Positions 1-10,997 of a stretch of DNA of 64,000 nt are shown here, piece after piece. The DNA comes from Eustoma russellianum (lineage: Eukaryota; Streptophyta; Magnoliopsida; Gentianales; Gentianaceae). A model generated the notes under the pieces. That model was not told the DNA's origin. It saw nothing but the letters and a program-made list of their open reading frames with translations, and did not search any database. The stretch spans positions 24,752,517 to 24,816,516 of the forward strand of contig AP025057.1 of assembly GCA_036186865.1 (NCBI GenBank), in the 5' to 3' direction. Position 1 is the stretch's first letter. Each line of letters opens with the position of its first letter. Position numbers and translations under genes: made by a program.

Positions 1-313
1 TGCAGCAACCTCAACTGCTCAAAGACATTATTGAGCCAGATCTCTGCCTCCTCTGGACGAGTGATACCCCTGAACGTAGGTATCCGGGAGTTCTGTATCT
101 CCCGGTAGAAAAAAATCGAAGCCCCTGGGGTGAGGATGGTGGCGGTGGTTGCGCCTGCTGCTCCTGTAGGTGAGTCATCTGTATCTGTTGTTGGGCCCCC
201 AATGTAGTCCGCATCGCCGAAGTATCTGCAAGGGCCTCGGGGATGATCCCCTGAACTTGATGATCATCCCCATTATGCCCTCCATTCTCAGCTGGCTGCC
301 GTCATGGAGGCAT
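1..313 (-). pseudogene. gag: gag of gypsy element B, N-terminal part, broken
   Basis: The minus-strand ATG at 313-311 starts a peptide MPP, then a TGA at 304-302 where related elements often read MPPRR; a CGA to TGA change would explain it. The frame then gives a Gln/Pro-rich leader (LGAQQQIQMTHLQEQQ) followed by SPQGLRFF. Near 110-116, in a run of T, the homologous frame shifts by one base to REIQNSRIPTFRG and RPEEAEIWLNNVFEQL, the conserved start of the plant gypsy capsid domain (pattern PxF.G..dP.eAe.Wl). The gene therefore has at least one nonsense codon and one frameshift in its first 100 codons and cannot make full capsid. It continues beyond base 1. Confidence 0.75.
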
Positions 314-572
314 TTTCTCAATAGAAAAGTTCATGGGAAGAATTCAGATTAGTTGAGCGAGTTGAAAGATCGGACGCTGGGTAAAATGATAATTAGACAA
401 GGAAAGCTCACCATTGGCACACACCTCCCGTAACCCGATCATAACTTAGGTTTAAAATCATCTCTTAAGTCTACTTTGTTTATTAGGGGTAAAATCCTCA
501 TTTTACAAAAGGTCGTAACTTATGTCTAGTGATCTAGTTAATCCTGCGTTTCCGAGGCAGATCTGAAGCCTC

Positions 573-585
573 GGCTCTGATACCA
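573..585 (-). other. primer binding site of element B (initiator tRNA-Met)
   Basis: The minus strand reads TGGTATCAGAGCC, complementary to the 3' end of plant initiator tRNA-Met, two bases inside the LTR. This is where minus-strand DNA synthesis starts. Confidence 0.88.
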
Positions 586-1011
586 CCTGTAGCGCCCCGC
601 TCCCGAGCCCTAACATCGAGAACAGTGCACCTGCCTTATCTCACTAAGGAGAATACAAAGCGTCGAATCAATCTCTTACTTGTCAAAATGACGTAGAAAT
701 TTTTTTCGCGGAAACGTAAACCATAACATATATTAAACTCCAATAACTGTCATTACATTGCTAAATAAAAATTCTGGGAATAAAAGTAGTAAAGTAGTAT
801 ATGGAAAATCCTCAAAGTATATATGAGAACAAAACAGCTGCAGAGTCCCCTCATATCCTAGCTGCAGCTCTCAAGCAGCTCACTCTGCTATGTCCATCCC
901 GTCCTCAACGAAGATGTGCTCATAGTCCTCATCCGGCTCACCTGGGAAGTAGGGGTGAGTGACAGAAAATCACCCAGTAGATGCTCGCCTCAAACCAATA
1001 CAAAACGTGGC

Positions 1012-1112
1012 CACATAGCACATAGATATAATATAACCACATAGCACATAAATATAAGATAAAACCACATAGCACATAAATATAAGATAACCACATAGCA
1101 CATAAATATACG
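1012..1112. repeat. tandem repeat in LTR B (about 26-bp unit, 4 copies)
   Basis: The unit CCACATAGCACATAAATATA plus a short spacer is repeated about four times with small changes. Such arrays are common in plant gypsy LTRs and generate the Tyr/Cys-rich spurious frames seen here. Confidence 0.85.
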
Positions 1113-1491
1113 ATAACACGCATAAGATAAAGTAAATGCGGTAAGTAAAGCACTCCACATAAAAATGATACGTGATGCAAGCTCAACAAACGTGTCACAC
1201 GCAACGAGGATCATGTCATGCAATATGCCCCTAGACCTATATGCAATGCATGATCCCAGGATTGACTGGATGCCTGTAGCCCGTACACTACAATCCACCC
1301 TGACCGATGCCCGTGGCCCGTACACCACGATCCACCACAACCGATGCCCATGACCCGTACACCATGATCCACCATGACCGAGTACCCATGGCCCGTCATG
1401 ATCCACTCCACTCGAGCGTCTAAGACCCGTACATCTCAACCCACTCCAAATGCAAATGCACGTGCCATGAATGCAACAACAAAAGTCGCCT

Positions 1492-1588
1492 GGGGCCCGT
1501 ACGCCCATCCTCACCAACTCCGGCACTCAATATTTAGTCGTCTGGGCATGTACGCCCATCCTCACCATCTCCGGCACTCAATATTTAG
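1492..1588. repeat. tandem duplication in LTR B (about 50 bp, 2 copies)
   Basis: Two copies of a unit containing GTACGCCCATCCTCACCA and CTCCGGCACTCAATATTTAG lie head to tail. The preceding 1270-1430 holds looser repeats of CCCGTACACCA and GATCCACC. Confidence 0.85.
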
Positions 1589-2610
1589 TTTAGTAAATTT
1601 TACGAACATTGAAAAGTTGTCATTTATCATCACTTTTATTTTTCCTTAGCTTGTATAAATTTTCTAGAATTTTCTACTAATTTTCACTTATTTAATTCCA
1701 TTTATTACTAATTATTTTTAATTACTTACATTTACCAAAATTAAGAAATTAAGTGGGAATAATTTAATTTTAACCTTTTACATTTTCTGTAATTTATTTA
1801 GAATTTTCTGATAAATAAATATATTTTTCTGGAGTTTTAAACTAAATTTTAATTAATTATTTATCATTTATTCATTTCAGAAATTAATTTTCAGATTTTT
1901 TTTTATTTTTCTGGTTTGGGCCGGCCTGCTGGCCTGGTCTGGTCTGCTGGACATTCGGTCCGGCAGCCAGGCCGATCCAACAACATTTTCCCTCTTTTTT
2001 TTATTTTTTATATTAAATTATATTTTTTTCTAACCTTCATAAAATCTTTGTTTTAACTCCGATTGACCTCAAACCAGTTGTGTTGGACTCGTTATAACGA
2101 GACGCAACTTTTGAGAATGGACACATCATCACGTGTCAGGACGCGCCGTCAGGGACCGCGCGTGGGCCCCACGCGCCACCCCCTGAAACGCGTCCGTCAG
2201 ACCCGTTTTTTCGACTTTCAACCCAATCCCAACCTATTCCGGGCTAGATGAACTTATTTTAAGGCCAAAACGCAATTTTAAAGAACCCTAAGTGTGAAAA
2301 TATTCAACCTTTTGATTTCATTCATGGTGTTCCCAATCTGAATCACAACAACCATCAATTTCAATACACACGCACATACATATACAACCACAAACAACAC
2401 ATCTCATGCTTTCCCATATAAAATAAGACAAAATTCACATATTAAACAACAACGAATCACATAAATATATCATCAAAGCATGCATGTATTATACTCATTT
2501 GAAGGGGAAGAGGCACCTACCTTTTTTGACGAATTTCCTACGCGCAAATTCTTCCTTCTTCCTTTCCACCCTCTCGGCCTACTATGGATTTGCAAAGAAT
2601 AATTTTTTTA

Positions 2611-2611
<1 letters not shown>

Positions 2612-2680
<69 letters not shown>
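2612..2680. repeat. AT dinucleotide microsatellite
   Basis: An uninterrupted (AT)n run of about 68 bases inside LTR B. Length is prone to slippage and assembly error. Confidence 0.95.
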
Positions 2681-2681
<1 letters not shown>

Positions 2682-2949
2682 CGGCTGACTTCAAGAATAA
2701 AATGAGGGTTTGGTATATTTTATTTTTGTGTGGTTGAGAGAATCAGGCGGCAGGGTTGGGGAGGGTTGTGGGGCTGTTTTGTTTTTGTGTTGTGCGTGTA
2801 TATATATATAGTGAGGGGGAGTTAGGGTAGATTTTAGGTTTTCCCATTAGATTTTGGTTTAAGTTTCCTGATGTAACTCTAATTACCATTTAATTTGTAT
2901 TTATCTCTATTTTTATTTTATTATTATTCTTTTTTTCCTGGCCGTAACA

Positions 2950-3928
2950 AAGACGAACCCAATTTTAATGAAGATTGTGAAAAAAATGAAGATGTGACTC
3001 CTCAAGGAGAAATTATTGAGGACATTCCGACGGTTGTTCATCAACAAGGGATTGTTGATAAGCCTCCAAATGGGAACATCTTCACTGATTTGAGAGTAGA
3101 ACCTATTGAAGGTATTCATCCACCTAGTATGCATGAAATTAGTGATTCAAATAGAAATATTTATCATACTCATAACGTTGATACACAAAATATAGAAAAT
3201 GCATCGCATGTTCTTGAAAATGAGGATCATTTAAATGATGAAGCTTCGTCACTTCTGGAAAGTGATCATGAGAAAGTTAGAGGAGATGTCTCCAAACTTC
3301 CTAGATCATTCAAGCATAAGAGTTCTCACCCACACGAGTTGGTCATAGGTGATTTGAATAGGGGTATCACCACAAGAAGGCAATATAGAGAGAACGCATT
3401 TGTTTCTCTTATAGAGCCTAAAAACGTCAAAGATGCACTTCTTGATGAAAATTGGATATTGGCTATGCATGAAGAGTTAAACCAATTTGAAAGAAGTGAT
3501 GTTTGGGAATTAGTTCCCAAACCACTTGATCATCCCATTATTGGTACGAAATAGGTATTTCGAAATAAGATGGATGATCAAGGAAATGTCACAAGAAACA
3601 AAGCTAGATTAGTTGCTCAAGAATACTGTCAAGAAGAAGGTATTGACTTTGATGAGACATTTGCACCCGTAGCACGGCTTGAAGCTATTAGAATGTTATT
3701 AGCATATGCTTGCTATAGAGATTTTAAACTTTACCAAATGGATGTTAAATCCGCCTTCTTCAATGGTGTTATTCAAGAAGAAGTGTATGTTGCACAACCT
3801 CACAGGTTTGAATGGCATGATTCACCACATCATGTTTTCAAACTTAAAAAGGCTCTTTATGGCTTTAAACAAGCTCCAAGAGCTTGGTACGAGAGGTTAA
3901 GTACTTTTCTTCTTAATAATGGATTCTC
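2950..3928 (+). pseudogene. pol: copia pol of element A, integrase C-terminus to mid reverse transcriptase
   Basis: The frame begins in the acidic linker between integrase and reverse transcriptase (DEPNFNEDCEKNED), reaches SHPHELVIGDLNRGITTRR (the HxLIG motif before RT), then EPKNVKDALLDENWILAMHEEL, VWELVPKP and IIGTK, all standard copia RT entry motifs. A TAG at 3552-3554 replaces the usual Trp of GTKWVFRNK. After it come ARLVAQEY, DETFAPVARLEAIRMLLA, YQMDVKSAFFNG, EEVYVAQP and FKLKKALYGFKQAPRAWYERL. The reading stops at NNGF where element C entered; it resumes at 13514. Product would be RNA-dependent DNA polymerase, now inactive. Confidence 0.88.
3924..3928. repeat. target site duplication of element C, left copy (TTCTC)
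   Basis: TTCTC directly before the TGTTGG start of the left LTR; identical to 13509-13513. Confidence 0.92.
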
Positions 3929-5011
3929 TGTTGGACCTGTATAGCACCACTAGAAGGGGGGCTGAATAGTGAGTGCGGAAAAAATTGGTTTATAAAAATT
4001 TTAGTGACCAATTACTCACTTCTGAAAACAGAGTCTGTTTTCAGGACCCGTTTTTAGACACTCGGTTGACTGGGTTATAGACCTCCAAAAATAGTAACAT
4101 TTGGTGACAATATACTTTCAGATGTTGTGAATGTGTCCTAAAAATTTCAGATTAAAACTCAAAGGTTAAGTCACTCAAACAGTGTCTGTGATCTAATTGT
4201 GTCAGTTCTGGCAGAAACTGTTCCTTAGAATGAAAAATTTACTCCTAATAGATGACAACTCTAAATGATCTGAAAATTTTATGAGATGATACTTAGGATG
4301 TCTAGTATACTCAGATGAAACAGTTTTGAAAAATTCTTTTGGCAAGTATGTCAACCACGTTGATGTTCTCAACCTCTGGCAATCTGAAAAACAGATTTGC
4401 ACTAGTCTCAGAACTCCGAACGTTTGGATGACTTATACTTATCCAAATGCAGTGAAACCAGTTGAAAATGAACCCTAAGACACAAGGATATGTTTCTGCA
4501 AAGTTTTGTAATTTTTAAAAATCGTTTGCTATTTTTACTGTGACTATAAAAACGATGCAAAAACAGAAACTGAAAGTAACAAATGCTGAAACTAAGAACA
4601 CAAAGAATTTTATACTGGTTCGGCCAACGTGACCTATTCCAGTCTTTAAGGACACCTTCTTTGGTATTCACTAATCACTAAAGTCACCTTAGAACAAGGG
4701 TGGATAGAGTTATACACCAAGTCCTTCAATCCAAACCCTTTTACAATGTTCAACACCAAGAAAAACATCAAACAATCACCAATCAGCACCACCTCACCAA
4801 ATGAAGGTTTGATCACACCTTGATCAACCTTGTACACCAATGAATTTTATATGGGTGATGTGTATGAAGCCTATTCTGAATATGACAGGTAAGTATGATA
4901 GGCTTATGGCTATATACAAGAAATGAATATAGAGAATGAAGTATAGTCTTGTAAACACTAAACAGAATTTTTGGACTTCAAGTTCTTGTCTTGTGTTGAT
5001 CATCTTCTCTC

Positions 5012-5019
5012 CTTTTATA
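5012..5019 (-). promoter_or_regulatory. TATA box of LTR C, left copy
   Basis: Minus strand reads CCTATAAAAGGAGAG. The same motif occurs at 12085-12078 in the other LTR, which is the copy that would drive the element transcript. Confidence 0.6.
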
Positions 5020-6054
5020 GGTGATAGCCAACGAAATTAGGGCTGCAAATACTCTCCAAGAGTTGTCTTGAATGCCCTTGAGAATGATCTAGAGACACAT
5101 TTGAATAATTTGAATTGATTCCCTCTCAAAATTCAGCTAGTATGCTGAAAAAGTTTTCCACCATGCTTGACTACTTAATCTCTTCCTTTGTCCTAGCTTG
5201 TCTCCCACACTTGCAAGAATATTTTTGTGGTGATTCTTTATCCATTTTACTGCAAAAACACAGCTCCACTATGCCTCCAATTCTTAGAATTCCAGGCTCC
5301 CCATTCAGCCTTGCACATGCTGAATTTTTACTTTTGATCTTGTATGGTAATAAGGTAGAATCTTCATGAATCATGGTAACTTTCGATTGCCATTTTACCT
5401 TGTCTTCTAGAAGCTTTCAAGATCAGTCTTTGGCTGTATAATGCATGTATAAATACATGCCATAACATGTAATAAAAATGTTCCATGTACGATGATGTAG
5501 GAACTTCAATTTTCAACTTCCGTCGATTGCTCGATTTTTCTCTGTTTTGTTTCAAACCCCTTCAACATATAAAATGTATAATGTAACATGTAATATACAA
5601 ATAAACATGTATAATCTCAGCTCCAATGTATGTTAGAAATTCGGCCAAGGGGTATATCAATTTTAAATTTTGATTTTTCAAGAAATAAGCAAGATGATGG
5701 AGAATTGATATGTGTATTTGTTTTGTGACTTTGGTATTTGTTTCTCCATGTAGTGCACGAAATTTTTGAGTGTTGGGAATGTATATTGGTTGTCCATCTT
5801 TGTATGATAAGTATATGATGTTTCGGAGATGGCTCGATAGTCATATGATACGACAAATTTTGGTTTATGCACTTTTGTCATGTCGATGTTAATTTGGAAG
5901 TTTCATGACATAAAATATATGTCTTGAGAGTATCAAGGATATGTATATGATGTGTATATGATTCTCTTGTCGTTGACATATGTTGATGGCATATTGACGA
6001 AATGTCGAGATAGAAAGATATAGCTTGTCGTCTTGAGATAGAAATATATGTCGA

Positions 6055-6245
6055 GTGTATATCCATGAAGTATATATATGCCGTGTGACTCCAAGAAATA
6101 TATGATGTGTGTATCCATAAGATATATATGCCGAGTATGTCCAAGATATATATATGCCGAGTGTATCCAAGATAAATATGTCGTATATGTCCATGAAATA
6201 TATATACCATATCCAAGAGATGTATATATGCCGTGTATATCACCT
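6055..6245. repeat. degenerate tandem repeat in LTR C (about 30-bp units)
   Basis: Units of the form ATATATGCCGAGTGTATCCAAG recur about six times; the matching array in the other LTR is 13130-13318. They produce spurious Tyr/Ile/His-rich frames on both strands. Confidence 0.85.
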
Positions 6246-6440
6246 GAGAATATTATAAACACAACAATGTTTGCCATATAATTTAAGCCTTAACGCTTCA
6301 TGGCTCGTTAGTACAACATAGACATACACATAGACATTTTGAAATCTCATAACATTTAAATCATGTAATCATATAGCATGAAATCACATAACATATAAAT
6401 CATGCACTTGTAAATCATTCAAACCATGATTTCTCAACAA

Positions 6441-6676
6441 TCTCTCCCTTTTGATGATTTTCAAAATAACCTTTACTTATGATTTAGATGTGACATAATT
6501 ACTCCCCCTACACTTGTGCATTCATAAGATGTATTTTCAAAATGTAATTTCAAATACTCCCCCTTAAGACATGCTCTCCCTTAAGTCAATCTCTCCCTTT
6601 AGATCATGCATTTAAATCAGCAGTTTCTCTTTCATGCTCTCTTTGATCTTTAAATCATATACTTTTCTCCCCCTTG
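6441..6676 (-). other. polypurine tract of element C and five extra PPT-like tracts
   Basis: The tract next to the 3' LTR is AAAAGGGAGAGA on the minus strand (6452-6441), primer for plus-strand DNA. Further purine runs AGGGGGAGT or AAGGGAGAG lie at about 6501-6510, 6556-6565, 6573-6582, 6590-6599 and 6665-6675. Multiplied PPTs in the 3' untranslated region are a reported trait of plant Sireviruses. No coding signal is seen in 6453-6720. Confidence 0.75.
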
Positions 6677-6720
6677 ATTTTGTAAATCACATCAAAAGAC
6701 ACAATTAGAGCAAGGGTAAA

Positions 6721-9700
6721 TTATAACATATCAACAGGAATCATGCCTAATTTAGATTGCAAATTTTCATATGAGGCTTCATTAAGTGCTTTTGTAAAGA
6801 TATCGGCTATTTGTTCTTCAGTACATATGTGATCTATAATGATATTACCATTGTTTACATAATCACGAAGAAAGTGATATCATACATCTATATGTTTTGC
6901 CTTAGAATGTAAAACTAGATTTTTAGATAAGTTTATAGCACTTGTACTGTCACAATATATTGGGATTCGATTTAGAGTTATTTCAAAATCTGAAATTTGT
7001 TGTTTTATCCATAATAACTGTGTGCAACAAAGACTTAATGCCATGTATTCTGCTTCAGTAGTGGATAATGCTACACTAGCTTGTTTCTTTGAACACCATG
7101 ATATTAATGAGTTTCCAATAAATTGACATGTACCGCTTGTACTTTTTCTGTCTATCTTACAACCTCTGTAATCAGCGTCAGTATAAGCATGTAGATTGAA
7201 TTCAGAGTTTCTATCATACCAAATACCTAAGATGGGGGTGTGCTTAATGTACCAAAATATTTGTTTTACAGCATTAAAATGTGAGACTTTCGGGTTACTT
7301 TGAAAACGAGCACACATACACACACTGAACATGATATCAGGTCTATTTGTAGTAAGATAAAGCAAAGAACCAATCATAGATCTATATAATCCGTTGTCAA
7401 AGACTTTTCCATTTTCGTCTTTGTCAAGTTTAGTTGCTATGCTCATAGGAGTGGTTGATGGTTTTAAATTCTCAAAGTTGAACTTCTTAATCATGTCATT
7501 TACATATTTTTCTTAGCTTATATGTATTCCTTTATTTGTTTGCTTAATTTGCAATCCAAGAAAATAATTTAGTTCGCCTACCATTGACATCTTAAACTCG
7601 GATTTCATGCAGTTTTCAAATTCTTCTACTAATTTATTACAAGTAGATCCAAAAATGATATCATCAACAAAAATTTGAAGAATACGTAAATCCGATTTTT
7701 CTTATTTTAAAAATAGTGTACTGTCGATGGTTCCTCTTTTAAATCTATTTTCTAAGAGGAAAGTGGCAAAGCGATCGTACCAAGCTCTAGGAACTTGTTT
7801 TAAACCATATAGTGCTTTCTTTAACTTGTAGCATGATTAGGATATTTTATATCCTCAAATCCAGGTGGTTGTTTTACATAGACTTCTTCTTGTATAAAAC
7901 CATTTAAAAATACACTTTTACGTCCATTTGGTAAAGTTTAAAATTCTTTATGCAAGCGACATCAAGTAGTAATCGTATAGCTTCTAATCGTGCTACGGGT
8001 GCAAATGTTTCATCATAGCCTATGCCTTCTTCTTGATTATATCCTTGTGCTACAAGCCTAGATTTGTTTCAAACCACTTTACCATCTTCATTCATTTTGT
8101 TTCTAAACACCCATTTCGTACCTATTATTGTTTTATCTTGTGGTTGAGGTACTAAATCCCAAACATCATTTATTGTAAATTGATTAAGCTCATCATGCAT
8201 AGCATCAATCCAAGAAGAATCATTTAAAGCATCTAACACATTCTTGGGTTCTATTTCCGAAATCATAGCATGGAATTGGTTTATTTTATCTTGATTTATT
8301 CTTCTACGTGGTCGTACACCTTGTGATATATCGCCTATGATGAGTTCGTGTGGATGATCCCTATGACATCTTGTTTGATCATTTTCTAAGTGTTCATGCA
8401 TTTCCAAATGAATTTCTAGTGTGTCTTGTTTATTATTTACGATAATTTCTTCTATATCATCTGACACGGGCTTTAGTTCAAAATCATCGTCATATTCTTT
8501 AGTTGTTTCATGTTCACCAAATTCATTGAATTTCACATGAATGGATTCTAAGATTTGCCAAGTGATAGGATCATAACATCTATATGCCTTAGAATTTACG
8601 GAATATCCAACAAAGATGCATTCAATGGATTTAGACTCAAATTTATCTAGATTATCTTTTGTGTTGAGTACAAAACATTTACATCCAAACACACGAAAAT
8701 AGTCAATCTTAGGCATTCGATCATTTAAAATCTCATAAGGGGTTTTGTTTATTTTCTTTCTAATTGATAAACGGTTGATTATATAGCATGCACAATTTAC
8801 AGCTTCTGCCCAGAAGATTTTAGGGAGTTTATTTACACATAACATTGTTCTTGCAATTTCTTGTAGTGTCCTATTCTTTCTTTCTACTGCGCCGTTTAAT
8901 TAGGGTGTTCTAGGTGGTGAAAATTCATGTTTAATACCCTTTTCTTCACAAAATGTAATCATATCTTTATTCTTAAATTCACCGCCTCTATCGCTTCTAA
9001 TCTTCTTCACATTTATGCCCTATTAATTTTCAAGTTGTTTTATTATTTTGGGAATCTCAATGGCACTGTCATCTTTATTTGCAAGAAATAAAGTCCATGT
9101 ATAGCGAAAAAAATCATCAACTATGACACATGCATAGTGTCTCCCTCCAAGGCTTCTAGTTCAACTAGGACCAAACAAATCAATGTGTAATAATTCTAAG
9201 ATAGTAGATGTGCTAATCTCATTCTTAGGCTTCAGTGATTCACGTGTTTGTTTGCCTTTAATACAAGATTCACATAACTTAAAGTTGTCCGTATCAAGTT
9301 TAGGCAATCCTCGTACTAGATTCTTTCGTTGAAGTTTTTCAAGAGTTGAGATGCCAATATGTCCTAACCGTCTATGCCATAAGTTCACATTTGGTTCATT
9401 TGACATAAAACATTTTACTTTAGCATTTAGCATGTCATCTATAGATAGTGTAAAAATATTTCATTCTCTTTTTCCTTTTAATACGGTTTCTCCATTTTTA
9501 TTAACTATATTGCAGTATGAATGAGAAAAGCACACATCAAAACCACTATCAATGAATTGTGAAATGCTAACCAAGTTGTATGATAGATTGCTTACTAGGA
9601 ACACATTGGAGATTTGAAGAGTATTTGAATTTCCGATTGTTCCTTTTCCAATGATCTTTCCTTCGTTGTTATCTCCAAAGGTAACCGATCCACCTTTTGT

Positions 9701-9784
9701 AACTTTCTTCAATTTTGAGAATAAATTCGGATCCCCCATCATATGCCTTGAGCAACCAATATCTAAAAACCACTTGGTTTCCAT
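6721..9784 (-). pseudogene. pol: copia pol of element C: protease, integrase, reverse transcriptase, RNase H (multiply broken)
   Basis: Order on the minus strand: protease from 9784 (METKWFLDIGCSRHM, with D-I-G for the usual D-S-G), stop near 9460; GAG-pre-integrase zinc motif LWHRRLGHIG...CESCIKGK (9433-9161); integrase core LLHIDLFGP, then IRSDRGGEF and VERKNR in pieces broken by stops near 9160, 9020 and 8898; a long open stretch 8845-8069 (VFGCKCFVLNTKDNLDKF to IIGTKWVFRNKMN); reverse transcriptase 8068-7500 with several stops and frameshifts (DETFAPVARLEAIR, YQMDVKSVFLNGF); RNase H 7494-6880 (MIGSLLYLTTNRPDI, YTDADYRGCKIDRKSTSGT, STTEAEYMAL, CDSTSAINLSKN), a TGA near 6886, then IADIFTKAL and the terminal stop at 6723-6721. 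All domains of a copia pol are present; none of the enzymes could be made whole. Confidence 0.9.
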
Positions 9785-10941
9785 ATCTTTTCCTTGTATG
9801 ATACCTCGTTAGACACTTTTGATGCAAAGCAAACTTGAGCCGTTTCATCCTCAGCTTCTTCATTTTCTGAGTCGGATGAATCACTCCATGCAGAAGCTTT
9901 GAAGGCCCTTCTTGTATTCCTTTGTTTCGGTTCTGAGACGAGTCTAGTATGTGTCCGTTCTTTGTCATGGTTTTTGTTCATTGTTTTGTCCTTGTTTGGG
10001 CAGTCATAGGAAATATGTCCAGGTCTTCCACAGTCATAACATTTCATGTCTTTATCATTGTTTTTATTTCTATTTGACTTAGATAAGGTAGATTTATGTT
10101 TGTTTCTTAATGACTTCTTCATAAATTTTCTTAATCCTTTAGCCAATAGAATTAGATTTTCATCATCCGAATCAGTGTCACTATCATTTACGCAATTAGA
10201 AGAAATAGAGACGTATTCATTTGAATTGAATGCTATTGTCTTACTTTGTTTTGAAGTTGATTCGGATTTCCTCATAGTAAGTTTGTTTTCATATACCTTT
10301 AATGATCCAATCAACTCTTCCATTTTTATTGTCTTAGTCTCCTTGCTTTCTTCTATTGCAGTAACTTTCGGATCCCATTCGGATGGAAGACTTCTCAATA
10401 TCTTTTGTACCTTTTCCTGTGAAGAGAAAGCCTTGCCAAGAGACTCAAGGGAATTGTAGATATTAGTTAATCTCAAATCCATATCAACAATGGATTCATT
10501 TGGCAACAATTTAAAAGATTCAAGAGTAGACATAAGCATATTGATTTTGGACTCTTTTACGTGGCTTGTTCCTTCATGCTTCATTTCTAAACTCTTCCAC
10601 ATGTCTTGTGCACTAGAACAATTAGATACATAGCTAGATTCACTATTGCTTAAACCATTTAGAAGAAGTTGCATCGCTTTAGCATTCATACTAAGCTTCT
10701 TTTTATCATCACTTGTATATTCTAGTTTAGTTTTTGTGACTTCTAAAGCAACACCATCAACTATAGATAACTTATATGGAACAAATGGACCATCTTCTAT
10801 TATAGACTATAAATCAATATCAATAGCCATAAGAAATAATTTCATATGAAGTTTCCAATGATTAAATGACTCACCATCAAAGAGTGGAGGCTTTTGGCTA
10901 GACATACCTTCTTGCTCGGTTTTGTGACTAGTTGATGCCAT
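9763..10941 (-). pseudogene. gag: copia gag of element C (UBN2-type capsid with zinc knuckle), interrupted
   Basis: ATG at 10941-10939 opens MASTSHKTEQEGMSS and PPLFDGESFNHWKLHMKLFL, the UBN2/copia capsid entry. A TAG at 10809-10807 replaces the Trp seen in the equivalent place of element G (DIDLW). The frame then continues to 9763 with MWKSLEMKHEGTS, LPSEWDPKVTAIEES, and a CX2CX4HX4C knuckle at residues about 301-314 (CYDCGRPGHISYDC), the same position as in G. After the acidic SDSSDSE block the frame ends; the long coiled-coil region that follows in G is missing, so protease comes almost at once. Product would be nucleocapsid, not made intact. Confidence 0.88.
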
Positions 10942-10982
10942 CTCACAAAGATTGTTATATCTTGTTGTTGTGAGTGAATCTT

Positions 10983-10995
10983 GGCTCTGATACCA
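10983..10995 (-). other. primer binding site of element C (initiator tRNA-Met)
   Basis: Minus strand TGGTATCAGAGCC two bases from the 5' LTR end. Confidence 0.92.
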
Positions 10996-10997
10996 CT

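Larger units (their letters stand above)
1..2949 (-). mobile_element. Ty3/gypsy LTR retrotransposon B, partial (5' end on minus strand)
   Basis: Read on the minus strand the order is LTR (2949 to 588), primer binding site (585 to 573), leader, then the start of gag (from 313), which runs off the left edge. The LTR ends are TGTTACGGCC and GGGGCGCTACA, so TG...CA is kept, and they resemble the ends of the solo LTR at 19191-23394. The right LTR end abuts coding sequence of copia element A at 2950, so B appears to have inserted into A. The expected 5-bp target duplication would be AAGAC (2950-2954); its partner lies outside the window. A chromovirus-type (Tekay/Del-like) assignment is inference from gag style and LTR ends. 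Confidence 0.75.
588..2949 (-). repeat. 5' LTR of element B (2,362 bp)
   Basis: On the minus strand it runs from TGTTACGGCC at 2949 to CGCTACA at 588, directly before the primer site. It holds several tandem arrays and an AT microsatellite, and has no credible coding capacity; the open frames here follow the repeats. The segment near 590-640 matches the last 50 bases of the solo LTR ending at 23394 (the GGTGCACTG and GGGGCGCTACA blocks). The outer boundary is inferred from TG/CA and the return of copia coding sequence, since only one LTR of B is in view. Confidence 0.7.
3929..6439 (-). repeat. 3' LTR of element C (left copy)
   Basis: Begins TGTTGGACC and ends CTCAACA on the plus strand, so TG...CA on both strands. 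It matches 10998-13508 nearly base for base apart from scattered substitutions, small indels and a patch near 5055-5075. On the minus strand a TATAAAAG box lies at 5019-5012, giving the promoter and U3/R region. The 6055-6245 part is a degenerate tandem array. Confidence 0.95.

Noticed and set aside
938..1526. Cys/Tyr-rich minus-strand frames in LTR B
   Set aside because: Generated by the CACATAGCACATAAATATA tandem array; no coding features.
5878..6281. Overlapping Tyr/Ile/His-rich open frames in LTR C, with copies at 12933-13355
   Set aside because: They follow the 30-bp tandem repeats on several frames and strands, so they are repeat artefacts.
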